The translations under genes were made by a program, and so were the position numbers. Below are positions 1 through 13,011 of a stretch of DNA of 64,000 nucleotides, one piece after another (within the stretch, counting starts at the first letter, position 1; every line of letters starts with the position of its first letter). Origin of the DNA: Combretum micranthum. Lineage: Eukaryota; Streptophyta; Magnoliopsida; Myrtales; Combretaceae. The stretch spans positions 1,488,001 to 1,552,000 of the forward strand of contig JAMXBD010000110.1 in NCBI GenBank assembly GCA_024138025.1, written 5' to 3'. Below the pieces are notes generated by a model, which was not told where the DNA came from, did no database searches, and saw nothing but the letters and a program-made list of their open reading frames with translations.

Positions 1-1479
1 ATTTATAGAGGTTACGCCTTGAGCGTCATTCCTCTTTTGTAGCACCAAGCCGGGGACCCGAAATTTCATACCTGTATGTTCCACTATATCCAAGAATCAA
101 TCAAGTTACAAGTTGTTTTGTTAAAGCACTTGGCTACGAATGCACTCAGCTTGATTCTCCAAGCTTCTCCTTGAGCTAACAATCAATCTACTAAGCCTAC
201 TTGTAACTCTTAATCTCACACAAGGTAAACAAATCTAGATTAGAGGAAAAAGAGTGTGAATCCTCAAAATTTCCAACAAATAAGAGCAAATAAAGTGATA
301 GTAATTTGCACAAATGAATAAGGAAATTCTTGTTCTCTATTTGCTTTTTGTTTTTCACGAGATTGTACTATCTTTCTTTGTTTTTTTTTTTGTGCGTATA
401 CTTATCCTTGTTTCTTTCAATGACTAGGACTTTAAGTGGATAAGCTTGGTTTCTGATATTGTGCATGATTTTAGAATAGGATAAGCTTGTTTTGGTCTTC
501 TTCAACTGCAAAATTTGAATGAGTTGTTATCTTGTTGTTGTTATCTCGTGTTTTGCTCCAATGGATAAGGTTAAGTATCCAGCAGTTGAGATGATAATCT
601 TAATCTTGAATTTTTGAATTTGATTCGAGACGTTGTTGACAAATTTTAACTTTTGGTACTATTCACATGAAAATAGTATCGTCGCTTCTATAATTTTTGA
701 ATTCCTTGTATGGACAAATATTCATCAGACAATTTCCTTGCATATCTTAATCGTGTCTTCTATATTCCCAAAGAAAAACTTGGATAACCTGTAGAAAAGT
801 CTTTTCTTGTAGGTCATATGGTTTTCCTTGCTGTCAAAAACATTATATTCCAAAAATAAACTTTAACCAAATAAAACTTGAATCCCCATGGATATTTGAA
901 CCAACTTAGTGGAATACAATTGAATGTATTACCTAAATACACTCAACTTTCGAGCTGAGTCTTCAAAATAACGAGTCCATCAAGAAAAATCATATCTGGA
1001 ACTTGCTGTTCGTATTTTATAGCTTTTACAAGTTTGAAGGTGTAGTCTCTGATGTACCTTCTGACTGTTGTTAAAAAAAAAAAAAAAAAAACTTGTAAAC
1101 CAGCAGAGTACCTTTTGACTGTTCATTTGTTCTTGAAAATCTTTCCAAACTTTCTTATATATGTTATGAATTGAGTCTCTTTTGAACACATTTTCATAAA
1201 CCAACTTTTATCATATTTAAGTACTGCACACTTTAATAAATTTGTTAGTAATTACTTAATCCTTTTTGTTATCATCAAAATCATTATTTGAGAAAAACCA
1301 ACAGATTTCCTTATTGTAGAGTGTTGATCCCTTTACAATTCCAATTAGGTGGGGCTACACACTCGATTTTCGGCATGATCATCTCCTAACCTCACCTTAA
1401 AGCAAAGTTCCTGACCCTAACTGGGATAGAGATATGTCGAGGAGATTAAAAATAATCTTGAAAACTATACATTAAAGCC

Positions 1480-4400
1480 CTAAAAGGAGACCATATATGT
1501 ACTATAGACACCAAATCAGAAGATATATCTAAGTGTTGAGGTGAGCCAGCTAAGCTCACGAAGGAAGTTACCTTAGATGATAACCTCAAGCACACCACTA
1601 AGGTAGGAAAGTCGATTTCTCCTGACATAAAAAAAAAAGAGCTTGATCATGGTCTTGTAGGCAAATAAAGATGTGTTCACATGGTCACCCTCTAACACGA
1701 CAGTCATAAGCCTGAGCATGGTCACACAATAGCTGAACATCAGCAGCACCCAGAAGCCAGTTCGCTAAAAAATCAAATAGTTCGCCCTCAAGAGACAAGC
1801 TGCCATCGAAGAGGAGGTCCATAAACTACTCCAAGCAGGGTTAATTAGGGAAGAAAAATACCCTACTTGGATAGCCAGTGCAGTCATAGTTAAGAAACCT
1901 AATTGGAAATGGTGGATATGTGCTGATTACATCGACTTGAATGAAGCATATCCAAAAGACTGCTTCCCCCTACAGCAGATCAATGAGCTTGTTGACAACA
2001 CCTCAAGTCACGAGCTACCAAGTTTCATAGATGCCTTCTCGGGTTATAACCAAATCAAAGTGAAAGAAATTGACATGGTTTATCCCTCTTTGTCATGTCC
2101 ATCGGCACATACTGCTACAAGATGATGCCAATTAAACTAAAAAATGTATGTGCCACTTCCCAAAGGTGAACTAAAAAATGCATTGAGGTGTTCAAATCTC
2201 ATATAGTCAAAACATGGAAGTATATGTCAATGATATGATCATGAAAAGTAAATGAGAGGAGAATCACCTATGCGACCTCCATAAGACCTTTCAACAACTT
2301 TGCTTCACAATTTAAAGCTCAATCCGTAGAAAAGCACATTTGGTACCTCGTTAGGGAAATTCTTAGGTTATGTAGTGTCCTAAAGAGGGATCGAAGCCAA
2401 TCCCGACAAGATCAAAGCGATCTTGATAATGAAATCGCCCACATCAATCAAACAAGTGCAACAGCTCACTATTAGGATAACTATGCTAAGTAGATTCCTT
2501 CTTAGAGCAGCAATAAGTGCTTAGAATTTTTCAACATCCTCAAAAAACCTAATCAATTTGAATAGACAAAACAAGCCTTCGATAAACTCAAACAATTCTT
2601 AAAAAAACATCGTTATTAACGACCCCACTCTAAGGTGAGCTCTTGTACCTTTACCTTATAGTAAGCGATCGAGCTCTCTTCCACGTTAACACAAGTTGAA
2701 GCAAAACAACAACGACTAGTATATTACATTAGCTACGTCCTCTGAGGGCCAAAACAAAGGTACACAAAATTAGAGAAATTTGCATTAGCAATCATGACAT
2801 CAGTATGTCATCTACGTCCATATTTTTGGGTGCATTAAGTCATTGTCCTTACCGATGAACCGATAAGGACAGTCCTCCGAAAGCTAAACATCTCAAGAAG
2901 AATGACGAAACATGCCATTGAGCCTAGCGTCTATGGGGTGCAATTTCAACCGCAGGATGCCATATAGGCTCAAGTTCTAACAGACTTTGTTGTTGAATAT
3001 ACTGGGAACTCGAGCCCGATAATAAGCAAAAGTTTGCCTGGACTCTTCATGTAGATAGATGGTTCACACATGGGGGAGTAGAGGTAACATAGTCCTAAAG
3101 GGAGCCCATGGAGTCAATATAAGCTATGCTTTAAAATTTAGCTTTCATGCAAACAATAACGAAGCAGAGTACAAGCCCTTGTTAACCGATCCAAGCTCAC
3201 TATAAGCGTTGGAGCAAAAACTAGGGACCTCAAGATTTTCCGACTCGTAACTTGTGGTACAAAAATCCAAAGCTATGTATGAGGCAAAGAATGAACAAAT
3301 GGCCATATATTTAGAAGCAGTTCGATCTTTCACTAAAGAATTACCCTATTGGGACATCATTAAGATACCTAGAGCTAATAATTCATATGTCAATGAGCTC
3401 TCTGAACTTGCCTCCATGATAGTTCCCGACCTAGAAAAGGTTGAATAAAAAATCTCTATCGAATTCCTCCACAAAAATCCACCATTACGAGAGTTCACGA
3501 GGTGATAGACCTACAACAGACAACTCACCATCGAGCTAGATGACACTTATAAAGGAGTACCTCAAGAATGGTATCCTACCTCCAAACAGATTGGAAGCAA
3601 AAAAGTTGATGTATAAAGCAACTAACTATACCATAATCAACGGGGTTCGGTACAAAAGGGGTTTTAGTTTCCCCCTCTTCCGTTATTTACGCGTAGATGA
3701 AGACAACCTGTTATAGAAGCCCTCCATGCTGGGAGTGCAACAACCACGTCAAAGCTTAATCCCTACACACCCGAGTCATGTGAGTTAGCTACTTTTAACA
3801 AACAATGAAGGCTGATGCAAAAGAATTTGTGCAACGATGTGACCGTTGTCAAAAAATTACCCCCATCGACATGCCTCAAGTGCAAATCTACTCTACCTCA
3901 CCGGTCAGTTGCCATTCATTGTGTGGGGATTGGATATATTGGACCCATTTCTTCCCTCAACAAGTCAAAAGAAGTTCATAATAGTCGGGTGTGATTATTT
4001 CACAAAATGGATAGAAGCCAAGGTCATATACAAAAAAGTTCAGTACTTCATCTACACAAATATCATATTGGATTCAGGGCCCCACATTTGTAATGATAGA
4101 CAATGTGAGACAATTCAATGCCAAAAGAATCAAAGACTTCTATACTGAATATCGTATCACTATACATTACACCTCAGTGGCACACCCCAAAGCTAATGGC
4201 CAGGTCGAAGCAATCAACAAGACTATCATGCAAAGCTTAAAGGTTAGGGCAGACCGTCAAAGCAGCAAGTGGGCCGATGAGCTAGCTAGTATCCTAAGGG
4301 GATATCACACTGCAAGACGAGCCCCAACAGATGAAACCCCTTTTCTTCTAGCCTTTAGAACGGAAGTTGTTTTACCTATAAAGCTTGAACTATCAAACAT

Positions 4401-4720
4401 CCAAACCCAATCCTATGATGAATTGAATCAATGAAGCTAGACTTAAGTAGAGCTCGATGCCATAAAAGGGTTGCTGCCTACCAATAGAGGGCAGCCTGGT
4501 ATTATGGCAAGAAAGTTAGGCATAGAGTCTTTCTCTTGGAGGACCTCGTTTATAGAAAGTTAGCGACAATGGGGCAAAAGAAGCCTGAGAAAAACTTGCC
4601 CTAAACTAGAAAGATCCCATTAAGGTGAAAGAAGTTCTGGGAAATGGAGCATAAAAACTTGAAACACTAGATGTTAAACTCATTCCCCTAACTTGGAATG
4701 CGAACAACATGAAAAAGTTT
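1480..4720 (+). pseudogene. Decayed Ty3/gypsy (Tat-lineage-like) pol: RT, RNase H and integrase remnants
   Basis: Translating through many stops and frameshifts gives the pol order of a plant Tat-type Ty3/gypsy element. From about 1545 comes the linker before RT (EVTLDDNLKHTTKVG, then SPDIKK). RT begins near 1790 (EEEVHKLLQAGLIREEKYP) and runs through DLNEAYPKDCFPL and FIDAFSGYNQIKV (1935-2080). A broken RNase H lies around 2990-3450. The integrase core is at 3880-4434 (DILDPFLPSTSQKKFIIVG, then HPKANGQVEAINK). The post-core segment RVAAYxQRAAWYYGKKVR is at 4460-4530. No gag, LTR pair or target-site duplication was found, so this is a truncated old copy. The domain order and the PKDCFPL/AFSGYNQI wording are what I know from Tat-type pol; the exact lineage is inference. 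It cannot encode a working protein. Confidence 0.85.
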
Positions 4721-6289
4721 TTTGAATAGCTATAGCTTGCTTATGTGTAAAATGTGAACACAAGAAGAAAGTAAACGTGAATGAAATGAGAATTCTACTT
4801 TAAGAATGCATCTCCATGATTTTCCTCTTATATCCAACAACAAAAAATATTCGACAGAGGCCTTGTGAGTTTAAAGAACTCTGCTCCCTCATGCTAAATA
4901 AGCTCGAGTAACTCCCTCTCAAAGGTAACTCTCCTCGTGAGCCCAGACAACACTTGGGTCATTTAAAAAAAAAAGCACAAGAGATGGAGATCACAAAAAA
5001 ATATATAAAACAAAATTAACTTGAAGAAAATCATTACAGTAGGTTTAATTGGTATATTGGACAAGGTAGTTTTGACTAGCATTCTGGCCAAGGAATATCA
5101 AGTAATATTCTCATAAGTGCAAATTCCTTTCGGTTAAACACAACTTCAAGCTACAAAACTCAAGGAAGCATTTGAACCTCAAATTAGAGGAGTTCTCCCA
5201 TAACCAGCCAACTATAACTCGAAAATGTGGGTTTGGGCTGAATACAACTTCATCTTCTTGACCTCCTAAATGTGGACCTGAGCTCATCCATCAACTTTCA
5301 AGAATGACAATAAATCTTAGCTAGATGAGAACTCAGCATGCCCAGGAAGGGGAGGGTAGAACCAATCCCCTATAACCAACCGATACGTAATAAGCCATCA
5401 AGAAATCGAGCTTAAAGGAGAGATCATGACCCCACATTCCCAACGACCTCGCTTGCCATAGAAATGACCAAAAGAAAGGAGCTAGGAAGTAGGACAAAGA
5501 GTCAAATGCCCCCCATGACGACCTCAACCTCGAGAAGCACCCATAAGGCTTAGATTGTTGATGGAAGGTAAGCCTTTACTCATGAGAAATGTACCATCGT
5601 GGTCACCATCCTTTCCACCAAGTAATAACCCTAACAACCTCAATTCAGGACCGCACAAGAGAAGCATGGCTTGGATCAAGCAGTCGAGGAAAAATGGGAA
5701 AATAGGCCTTGAGCAACATGCCTAACAGTGGTAGATGCATGTAAACAGAGGCCGTAGAGCTAAACAAACTTGGTTGCTAAAGTAGCTAAACAAGTAAGAA
5801 AAATTGATTTCTTGTGTCTTTTGTTAAATTGTGAGTTCTATTTGATATTGATGTGAAATAAAAGTAGAAAGTTGATGTTAAGATGAATAGATGATATACC
5901 AACATGTATGTTGAACTAGATATGCAAATAGATGTATGTATCCTAGGTGTTTAATGGAATGACATATGAATTTTATGGTGAATTGATGTATGTATTGGTG
6001 TTAATGGTGATAAATGAGTAAATATTCAATGATTAGAGTGATAATAGAGTTCTATAAGCATGAATGATGAATTTATATTTTAGGTTAGGATTATTGTGCA
6101 TATACATGTGAAATGAACATATGAGTGTAGGTGAACTTGATGGTGTTTGGTATTGTGATCATAGATTAGTTTTGATATGTCTTTATAAACTAGTAAGGTC
6201 TTGTTAAGGAGTTAGAAGAAGTAAAACTTCGAAAATTTTGAAACAAGTACCAAAAGACCAATACCCTGTTCAAAATGGGCATGTTTGAG

Positions 6290-6660
6290 GTCGTTATCTT
6301 CTCAAAAGCAAGTTTTCCTGACGGTCACGATCGTTATGAGGCATGTGATCTTCTTTGTTCATTTTTAAAACATGAAACAACCTTGATTATAGCCGTTACA
6401 AGGGCCGTTATTTCATTTGTGTGATTTTTAAAGGTTGATCATGGTCGTTAATAATACCGTGATCTCCTTGACCTCTTTTTCTTAAAGGGCATGGCTTAGA
6501 TTACAACCATTACAAAGCCCATTATTTCCTGAGATGATTTTTGGAAAAAATTTCAAACAAGCTATTACGATCGTATTCTTCATCACAACCTACATCACGG
6601 TCGTTATATGGGGTGTGATCTCCTAATATCAGCTTGATGAAGCTGTGATGGTGCTTGTGA
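6290..6660. repeat. Diverged tandem copies of a CG-containing motif
   Basis: About six imperfect copies of a motif like ACGATCGTTAT...GTGATCT recur every 60-70 bp. Examples are near 6327, 6390, 6443, 6505, 6568 and 6597. Both direct (GGTCGTTA) and partly inverted (GATCGTAT) forms appear. The units are strongly diverged, which suggests an old array. Such cytosine-rich arrays are known inside some plant LTRs, but I cannot assign this one. Confidence 0.45.
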
Positions 6661-8074
6661 TATACATTACAGTCTTTGCCCGAGAGTGACAAATCATCTT
6701 ATACCATTCATATAAAAAAAAAGAAATAATAAATGAATAATAATAAATAGATGAATAATGAAATATGATATGTATATTTGTACTTGTATGAGTAACATGT
6801 TGTGTGATTATTTGAATCCTATTTAAGTTTAATGAATATCTAATGACTTAATGTTTCATTGTGGATAAACGGGATTTATATGAAATGATTTTCTTTTACA
6901 AATTCCCATACTCGGTTGGGTTTGAATACATATATTTTATTTAATAAATCAGAATATTTAAGTACGCAATAACTTTGTTGAATATTAGGTTAGCCATTAT
7001 TAAAGCAACTTTAATTAAAGATTAGCTTAAAAACTTATTTGAATTATTTGTGCGTGTGTCGTTGAATATAAATCGAGGAGTGACAACCTTATTAATGAGG
7101 TTGACATGGTAGATTAGGTGCTTAGGACACTCTTATCATGATGCAATGACTTTTATAAGTGGCTCACCAAATAATCTATATGAGGAATGGTATCGATTTA
7201 ATATTTGCTTATTCTTAAGAATACATAATATGATTTAGTTTACGTTTATAGGCATAGCTGAACTAGGTGATATTATGGATTAAGTTAAGTAAAGTTGAGT
7301 AATGGCTATGAATCATAGATGAGATTATTATTTGTAAAGTTATGTAGAAGATATAAGTATTCGAGCTGCTTATATCAACCCCTGAGTAGCTGCTGTTACT
7401 CGGAACCCTAGATTCCCCAAAGAGTGAAATCAGAGTTTAAATACTCTAGTGTTGAAATGTCTTACTTAAATAAAGATAATAATTGCTATTGTTTCTTGCA
7501 TTGCATTAGTTAAGATTATGTGTCACCTTGTATTTGTTTGTGTTGTTGTGTACTAGGCCTCTGGCTTACTTTTCCTTCTACAAGCAATGATGATGATGAG
7601 TATTATGATGACTTGGGTTATGGAACGGATTTTGGAAGCTTTCCTAACTGAGTGGGACGATTAGGATGTTAGACCATTCCATTTTGTTTTCTTGGAAAAG
7701 AGGGAAAACGAGACTTTGTCTAAAATGCTATAGTATAGACTATGACTTTCTTAATGCCTATGTTTTATAATATGAAGCACTTAAATTTTCTAGTATGGAT
7801 ATTTCAAGTTTAGTTTTGTAACCTTTAAAGTACCATGTTTGTTGGTACTATCATATATGTTTATACAAAGTTATCTACTTTTAATTGAATAGTTTTTGTA
7901 AAGCTTTTGTATTTTAATAGGTTGAACGAGCAATTCCATAAACTTATTTCTTTATGGACAACCTTATATAATATTTTCGTATATTATGCGTGGTTTAGGA
8001 CTTGGCATGTAAAGTTTTGATTATGTACATGTTGAGTCTTTACAATTATTTTAATTAAAAAAAGTAAATTTATT

Positions 8075-8096
8075 TAGAGAGAGAGAGAGAGAAAGA
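8075..8096. repeat. GA microsatellite
   Basis: A run of GA dinucleotides ending in GAAAGAGG, in an otherwise A-rich stretch. Confidence 0.85.
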
Positions 8097-8340
8097 GGAT
8101 GAGGAAAAAAGTAAAAAAATAAAAATAAAAATTGTCGACGTGGAAAAAATTAATATTTTAATTAAACATATCATGTCAACAATATGACAAAGAAATAGAC
8201 GTATTCTATCCATAGGTGGCATAAGTAAAAGATTTAAAAAGTTTAGGTATTTTTTTGTAAAAAAATTTTTGTTTAGGTATAATTCTATTAAATAAAAAAA
8301 GTTCTAGTATCGTGAGAAAAATTAACCCATTCTAGAATAT

Positions 8341-9589
8341 ATAGTATCTATTCATGCATGAAAATTGAAACCTACAATAAATACTTGTGGAGTTTGTTTA
8401 CATAATATTAAACAAAATTATAAATCCACCAAATTCTAAAATTAAAAACTTAGGGATTACTATATATTAATTGATGTTGATATAAACAATATCTCCATAT
8501 AATTTAGGAGTTCAAGCATATACATACAACTATAGTTCTTCTAAAATAAAAATAACAAATTATTCTAAAATAAATAGTACAAATCCTTTTATAATAAAAC
8601 CTTCTACAATGTAGTCTACAAATAATATAACCTTGAATATAAGTGATTGCAAAATAAAATATGAAATATTATTATTTATTATATATTAATATTATTATGT
8701 AATATTTAATAAGGAGGATACACGATACCCAAAAACTTATACCTTCTACAATATAGTTTAGGTTACAAGGGGGTATAGGGTATGAACCTCATACTCGCAC
8801 CCAATCATGTGAGAGTAGATTCCGAAAAATATATACCATACCTATCCTATGGTCCTTAGTACTTACTTGGATCTTACTCGGTTGACTAGTATCCACGTGA
8901 GTACCTTGTACAAAAAGGTTACCCGCTCATCCCTATTTAGGAGGGCCATTTTGTTAGTAACTCAACAACTTGCTGGGTAAAATGGTAAGGCATGATTTGT
9001 ATGGCCAGAGCTAAGCCAATAAGTTGATCCACCAATAACAATTTAGGCTAAGTCATAGGTCAAACTAGGCCTATGTCCATGTTTAGCTTTTAGTACTATT
9101 TTAGTATCAAATTATAATTGTTTTGCCTTTATTTGATTGGATAGATATTTCCATATATTAGTCTTTTAACAAGTTTATTTCTACTGGACGAGCATTGAGC
9201 AACTAATGGTCTAAAATTGCAGTTTGGTACATAATATCATAACATACATAATAGAGATGATAAAGTACCAAGTTTAATCACCAAGACCTACAATTATTTG
9301 AGCATTATCAATTTAACATTGTGCATGGGCCATGCTAATCTTCTATAAGGTACTCTTCTTTTACTTTTATATCCTATTAAGATTTCATTTCATTAAGGAC
9401 TGTTTCACTCTTACTAAGCATGCTTTCTATGGTCACAACTAGCAATGTTTATAGTTTATATCGTAAATCACTAATTTTTCCAAAAGGGGAGGAAAAAAAA
9501 AGACACAAGCCGAAAATTATACCTAGGAAGAAGATGTTTTTGTGAAACAATAATCCAAAGCATCAACACCATTGTTGCTTAAATGACAT
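8341..9589. other. Non-coding AT-rich spacer
   Basis: No ORF, repeat pair or RNA gene is recognisable here. The segment near 8220-8330 (repeated TTTAGGTAT wording, ending AAAAATTAACCC) looks like one end of the MULE-type MITEs seen near 54.6-55.5 kb, but no partner end was found. Confidence 0.3.
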
Positions 9590-10205
9590 CAACCTATGGG
9601 GCAGAATAAGGCCATGACTAAGCTAGGCAACCAACAGGACAAGCACAAAGCAAAAGAAGAGAACGTTTCATATAGAGACATCGTAAAAAAACCTACAATA
9701 CCTAATGCATATTTGAAGTTCTTCTTCCAAGAAGAAGCAACAACATGTATGGGCGATGATCAAGACAAAGATGATGAAAGCACAAGGTAAATAAATTGCA
9801 AAGAACAACCAATCTACATGTAACTTATTAGTAAGAATTGTAACTTTTACTAAGGAAGAGAAAAAAAAAGTTTTTGATACCTCCTACGGCTATACATACT
9901 TACATTTCAAACTTAAAAACCTGCAAAGATTTTCAACTAATTTCACTATGATTGAAAATGGAAATGACTTTTACACTATCATATATACCTTAAGAGATTA
10001 TGTTAGACAAGCCATCTATGATGGCCTTTGATTTATAAATCGATACTTCTTAAACATTAGGAGATGGGACCCCAACTTTCAAGCATCAATATCAACTTTT
10101 GAATCAATGGCAGCTTGGGTATGTATTTATAAGCTCCTACTTGAACGCTACATTAAAAACACCTTTTTACAAATTGGAAATGCAATAGGTTTGGTCAATT
10201 CCTTA
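9590..10205 (+). pseudogene. L1-type LINE ORF1 remnant, N-terminal part with DUF4283-like domain
   Basis: A 64-residue open segment (9596-9790) contains VSYRDIVKKP, the wording found near the start of plant LINE ORF1 proteins. After a stop and a frame change, 9950-10195 reads NDFYTIIYTLRDYVRQAIYDG, then RRWDPNFQASISTFESMAAW and LQIGNAIGLV. This is the pattern of the DUF4283 domain in plant L1-clade ORF1 (a nucleic-acid-binding protein that acts with the LINE RT). The reading stops matching abruptly after IGNAIGLVNS and resumes at about 11555, so the ORF is interrupted. Several stops show it is dead. Family assignment is from memory of the domain; no search was run. Confidence 0.7.
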
Positions 10206-11554
10206 AGACGTGAAATTTTTCAAAATTGATTTTTATAAAAAATAGAGTGCTGATATGTTTTGTTCAACTTTGGTCACAACTAGTATTTAGGCAAGTTGAC
10301 CCACCAAAATAGCACAAAAAATATTAGATCGTATTCCTTGGAGATCATTAGCATCTAACCTACTCCCTCTTAATCTATTATGTAGCTAGGTAAAATTTAG
10401 TAAAGCAAGGAAATAAGGTATTTATCAAACTCATATATGTTTTCAGGGCAAAAACAAAAGATAAGTTTAAGATGCAAGAATGAACTTAAGGTTTTGCTTC
10501 ATTAGGCCCTTATCATCTGATTTATAAAACCTTAACTTAAAGAGTTAGTTTTGTTGAAAATGCTTGTATCGTCAAGTCTACGAAAATATGTTAGTGCCTC
10601 TCTTGAGTGCCAAAAACGTCTAAACCTAGGTCAAATTACAATAATCTCTTCTTAAGTTATTAGCAACATAAATTTACTTTAAGTTCATAATCCACTTGAT
10701 GAAAAACCACATTTAATGCATTTTCAATCAAGCAATAGAAAATTTCGCCACTTCTATCTTCATTGATAGCCTATATCTATTAAAAGAATGATTCTCAATC
10801 TACTTGGTTAAAATATAACATGAACTTACATGGCACCCACACATATAACTCCAAGCATTAAGGTTCAAGCTATTAAATACGAGTTTTCAATAGTATTTCA
10901 TTTAAAAAGCATATCAAAACCACATGAATCAGTCCTTGGATTCACAAACCTTAAACTAAAATGATTATTTCCCCATGGGTTTTAAAGGATTAAAGCACAA
11001 GATCAAGAGAAACAATAAAAAATAGAGAAAGATATCACAAATGAAGCATTAATTCTAGCATAATAAACTCAGATTAAGCTTGTATTCACCTTGAAAAGTA
11101 AAAACCCAAGCAAGAGTAGGGACTCTCTCTCACTAGAATTTCTCACTCTAAAGATGTTTACAAAAAGTTACTAAAAAACAGTACAATGCACAAAACTTGT
11201 TCGAAATTTTATGTGTGTATGATAAGGGAAGTGCTGCTGGTAAAATCCTGGTCTTAGTTTTTGGCCATAGGCGTGACTTGAGGCATGGCCTAGAGTTTTG
11301 CTTCAAAAAATTGGCCTCGATTCATTCATTTGTGCTGCAGTTGAATCTTGTTTTCAACTGTTTTTGTTGTTTTGCTTCAAATCTTGCTTAATTCACTTTG
11401 TTTCTTCTTTTTTTTTTTATGATCTTAGAAGCTAAAAAACAATATTTAAACAATACCAACACAATTTTATGGTAATTTATCTAATAATGAATTAAATTAA
11501 GCATGGATTCTCATCATTTGAATAAAGTATAAATGACTTATTAATGACCTATTC
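10206..11554. mobile_element. About 1.35 kb of unclassified DNA interrupting the LINE ORF1
   Basis: This stretch separates two consecutive parts of one LINE ORF1 reading, so it is probably an insertion. It has no coding homology that I recognise. Its AT-rich, CT-clustered wording (e.g. GGGACTCTCTCTCACTAG near 11120) would fit an LTR or a non-autonomous element. I could not place exact ends, terminal repeats or a target-site duplication. Confidence 0.35.
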
Positions 11555-11950
11555 TAAAGATAGATACACATTTAACAAAGAAATATGACAATCTGCTCGA
11601 CTATGCATATAAGTAAGCTCCAAGAGACCATGAGTACATACAACACGTATTGATGGTATTGATTATCAATTATGATATAAAGGTATCTATAAGCTATGCA
11701 TTACTTGCAAATGCATTGGCTATCATATTACCTATAGCCTAACCAAGAGAAACAAGACAAAAATGAAAAGTCAACAATAAACACTGAAAATGAGTCCGTC
11801 CAAAATGCTATTAATGCTACAATAAACACAGAAAACTACATTTGAAGTAAACTATGCAGATAGTGTGGAAAGCAATAAATACGGAGAAAGGCTATTGGTA
11901 GAATGGGAAAACAAAAGAAAAGAGAGATAATGGCACATGATTGTTGATAA
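11555..11950 (+). pseudogene. L1-type LINE ORF1 remnant, zinc-knuckle region
   Basis: The reading resumes here in the order expected after DUF4283: ARLCI, then RIDGIDYQL, then YKGIYKLCITCKCIGYH (about 11660-11730), a degenerate CCHC zinc knuckle whose last cysteine is lost. Further on NKYGERLLVEWENKRK (about 11875-11920) matches the conserved YGPW-type motif that follows the knuckle in plant LINE ORF1. Frames shift and stops occur, so it is non-functional. It is collinear with the 9590-10205 fragment and probably the same element. Confidence 0.6.
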
Positions 11951-13011
11951 TATTCAGACAATTTAGAGACTAATCTTTAAATCCTGGCAGTTCAGTATAT
12001 GTTTTTTTAAAGTTGTTTAATTTGAGTTTGTTCGTTAGTTTCCCATTTAATAGACGTTATCTATTTTCTATTATTATAAAACCAAAACTTTTCTTTTTCT
12101 TTTTCTTTTTTTTTAGATTCCACATTTTTTATAAATTATTTTTTTATCCCACTATCATTTTGCTCTCCTTCTACCTTTTTCCTTTACCTACTATTTAATT
12201 TTTACAATAACTTCTACTAATTATTTCTCCTTTTATACAAACAGTTTTCATTTTTTTTTTATTTTAAAGAAACCGTCAATCATCTAATAACCACCAACTT
12301 TCATGTTAGCATGTAATCCCTATTTTTTCTCTAATTAATCCCTTCAATTATATTTTTCTTTTATCTAATTTAAGTAAATATGTCTTTTAGCACTTGTGTA
12401 AAGAATGCACAATTTGCTAATTATTATAACACAAATATCATTCATTCCACTATAATATTCTACACTAAAGTATTAAAACTTTATTTCCTATAACTCACAC
12501 TTTCTTTCGACATTTTCTTCTCTATTCCCACTTCCTACATTTTTCTCCTCCATAACTCTCTCTTCTTTCACACTTACTTTTAATCATCTTCTTCTCCATC
12601 CATATTTTTTTTCCTTCTCTTTAACTGCTCACTCTTTCAAAATTTCAAATATCTTGCATATAGTTAAATTTACTTTTTATATTATTATAAAATATATTTT
12701 TATAACTTTATTTAACTCTTGCAATCGCATCGCAAGTGTACAATTGCTAGCATGTGATGATGTGGCATTCTTCTTTTGAAAAAATAAAATTGCTTAGAAG
12801 TCATTCTTTTCAATCGGGAAAACATACTCTATATTTCTAGACTCTCTTTAACCCATTTTTAACAATCGTAAACATTGCATTTGATTCCCCAGCATCCTTC
12901 ATCTAATGCAATTTCAATTGTACTCTTGTCCTTTCACGTTGAATTTTGCATTCATTGCCTTAAACTACCTTGTTATACTCTTTGTTAGCACAATTAAGTC
13001 CCCCATACTCC
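11951..13011. other. Non-coding pyrimidine-rich and AT-rich stretch
   Basis: Long T-rich and CT-rich runs (e.g. 12090-12120 and 12480-12620). No LINE ORF2 (endonuclease/RT) follows the ORF1 remnant here. No gene or RNA is recognised. Confidence 0.35.

Larger units (their letters stand above)
4721..8340. other. Non-coding AT-rich stretch, possibly old LTR-type DNA
   Basis: No ORF here resembles a known protein. The stretch could include a long terminal repeat: 5760-8060 has the texture of plant gypsy LTRs and carries diverged short repeats (separate entry). I could not find matching ends or a target-site duplication, so I do not call a mobile element. Confidence 0.3.
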
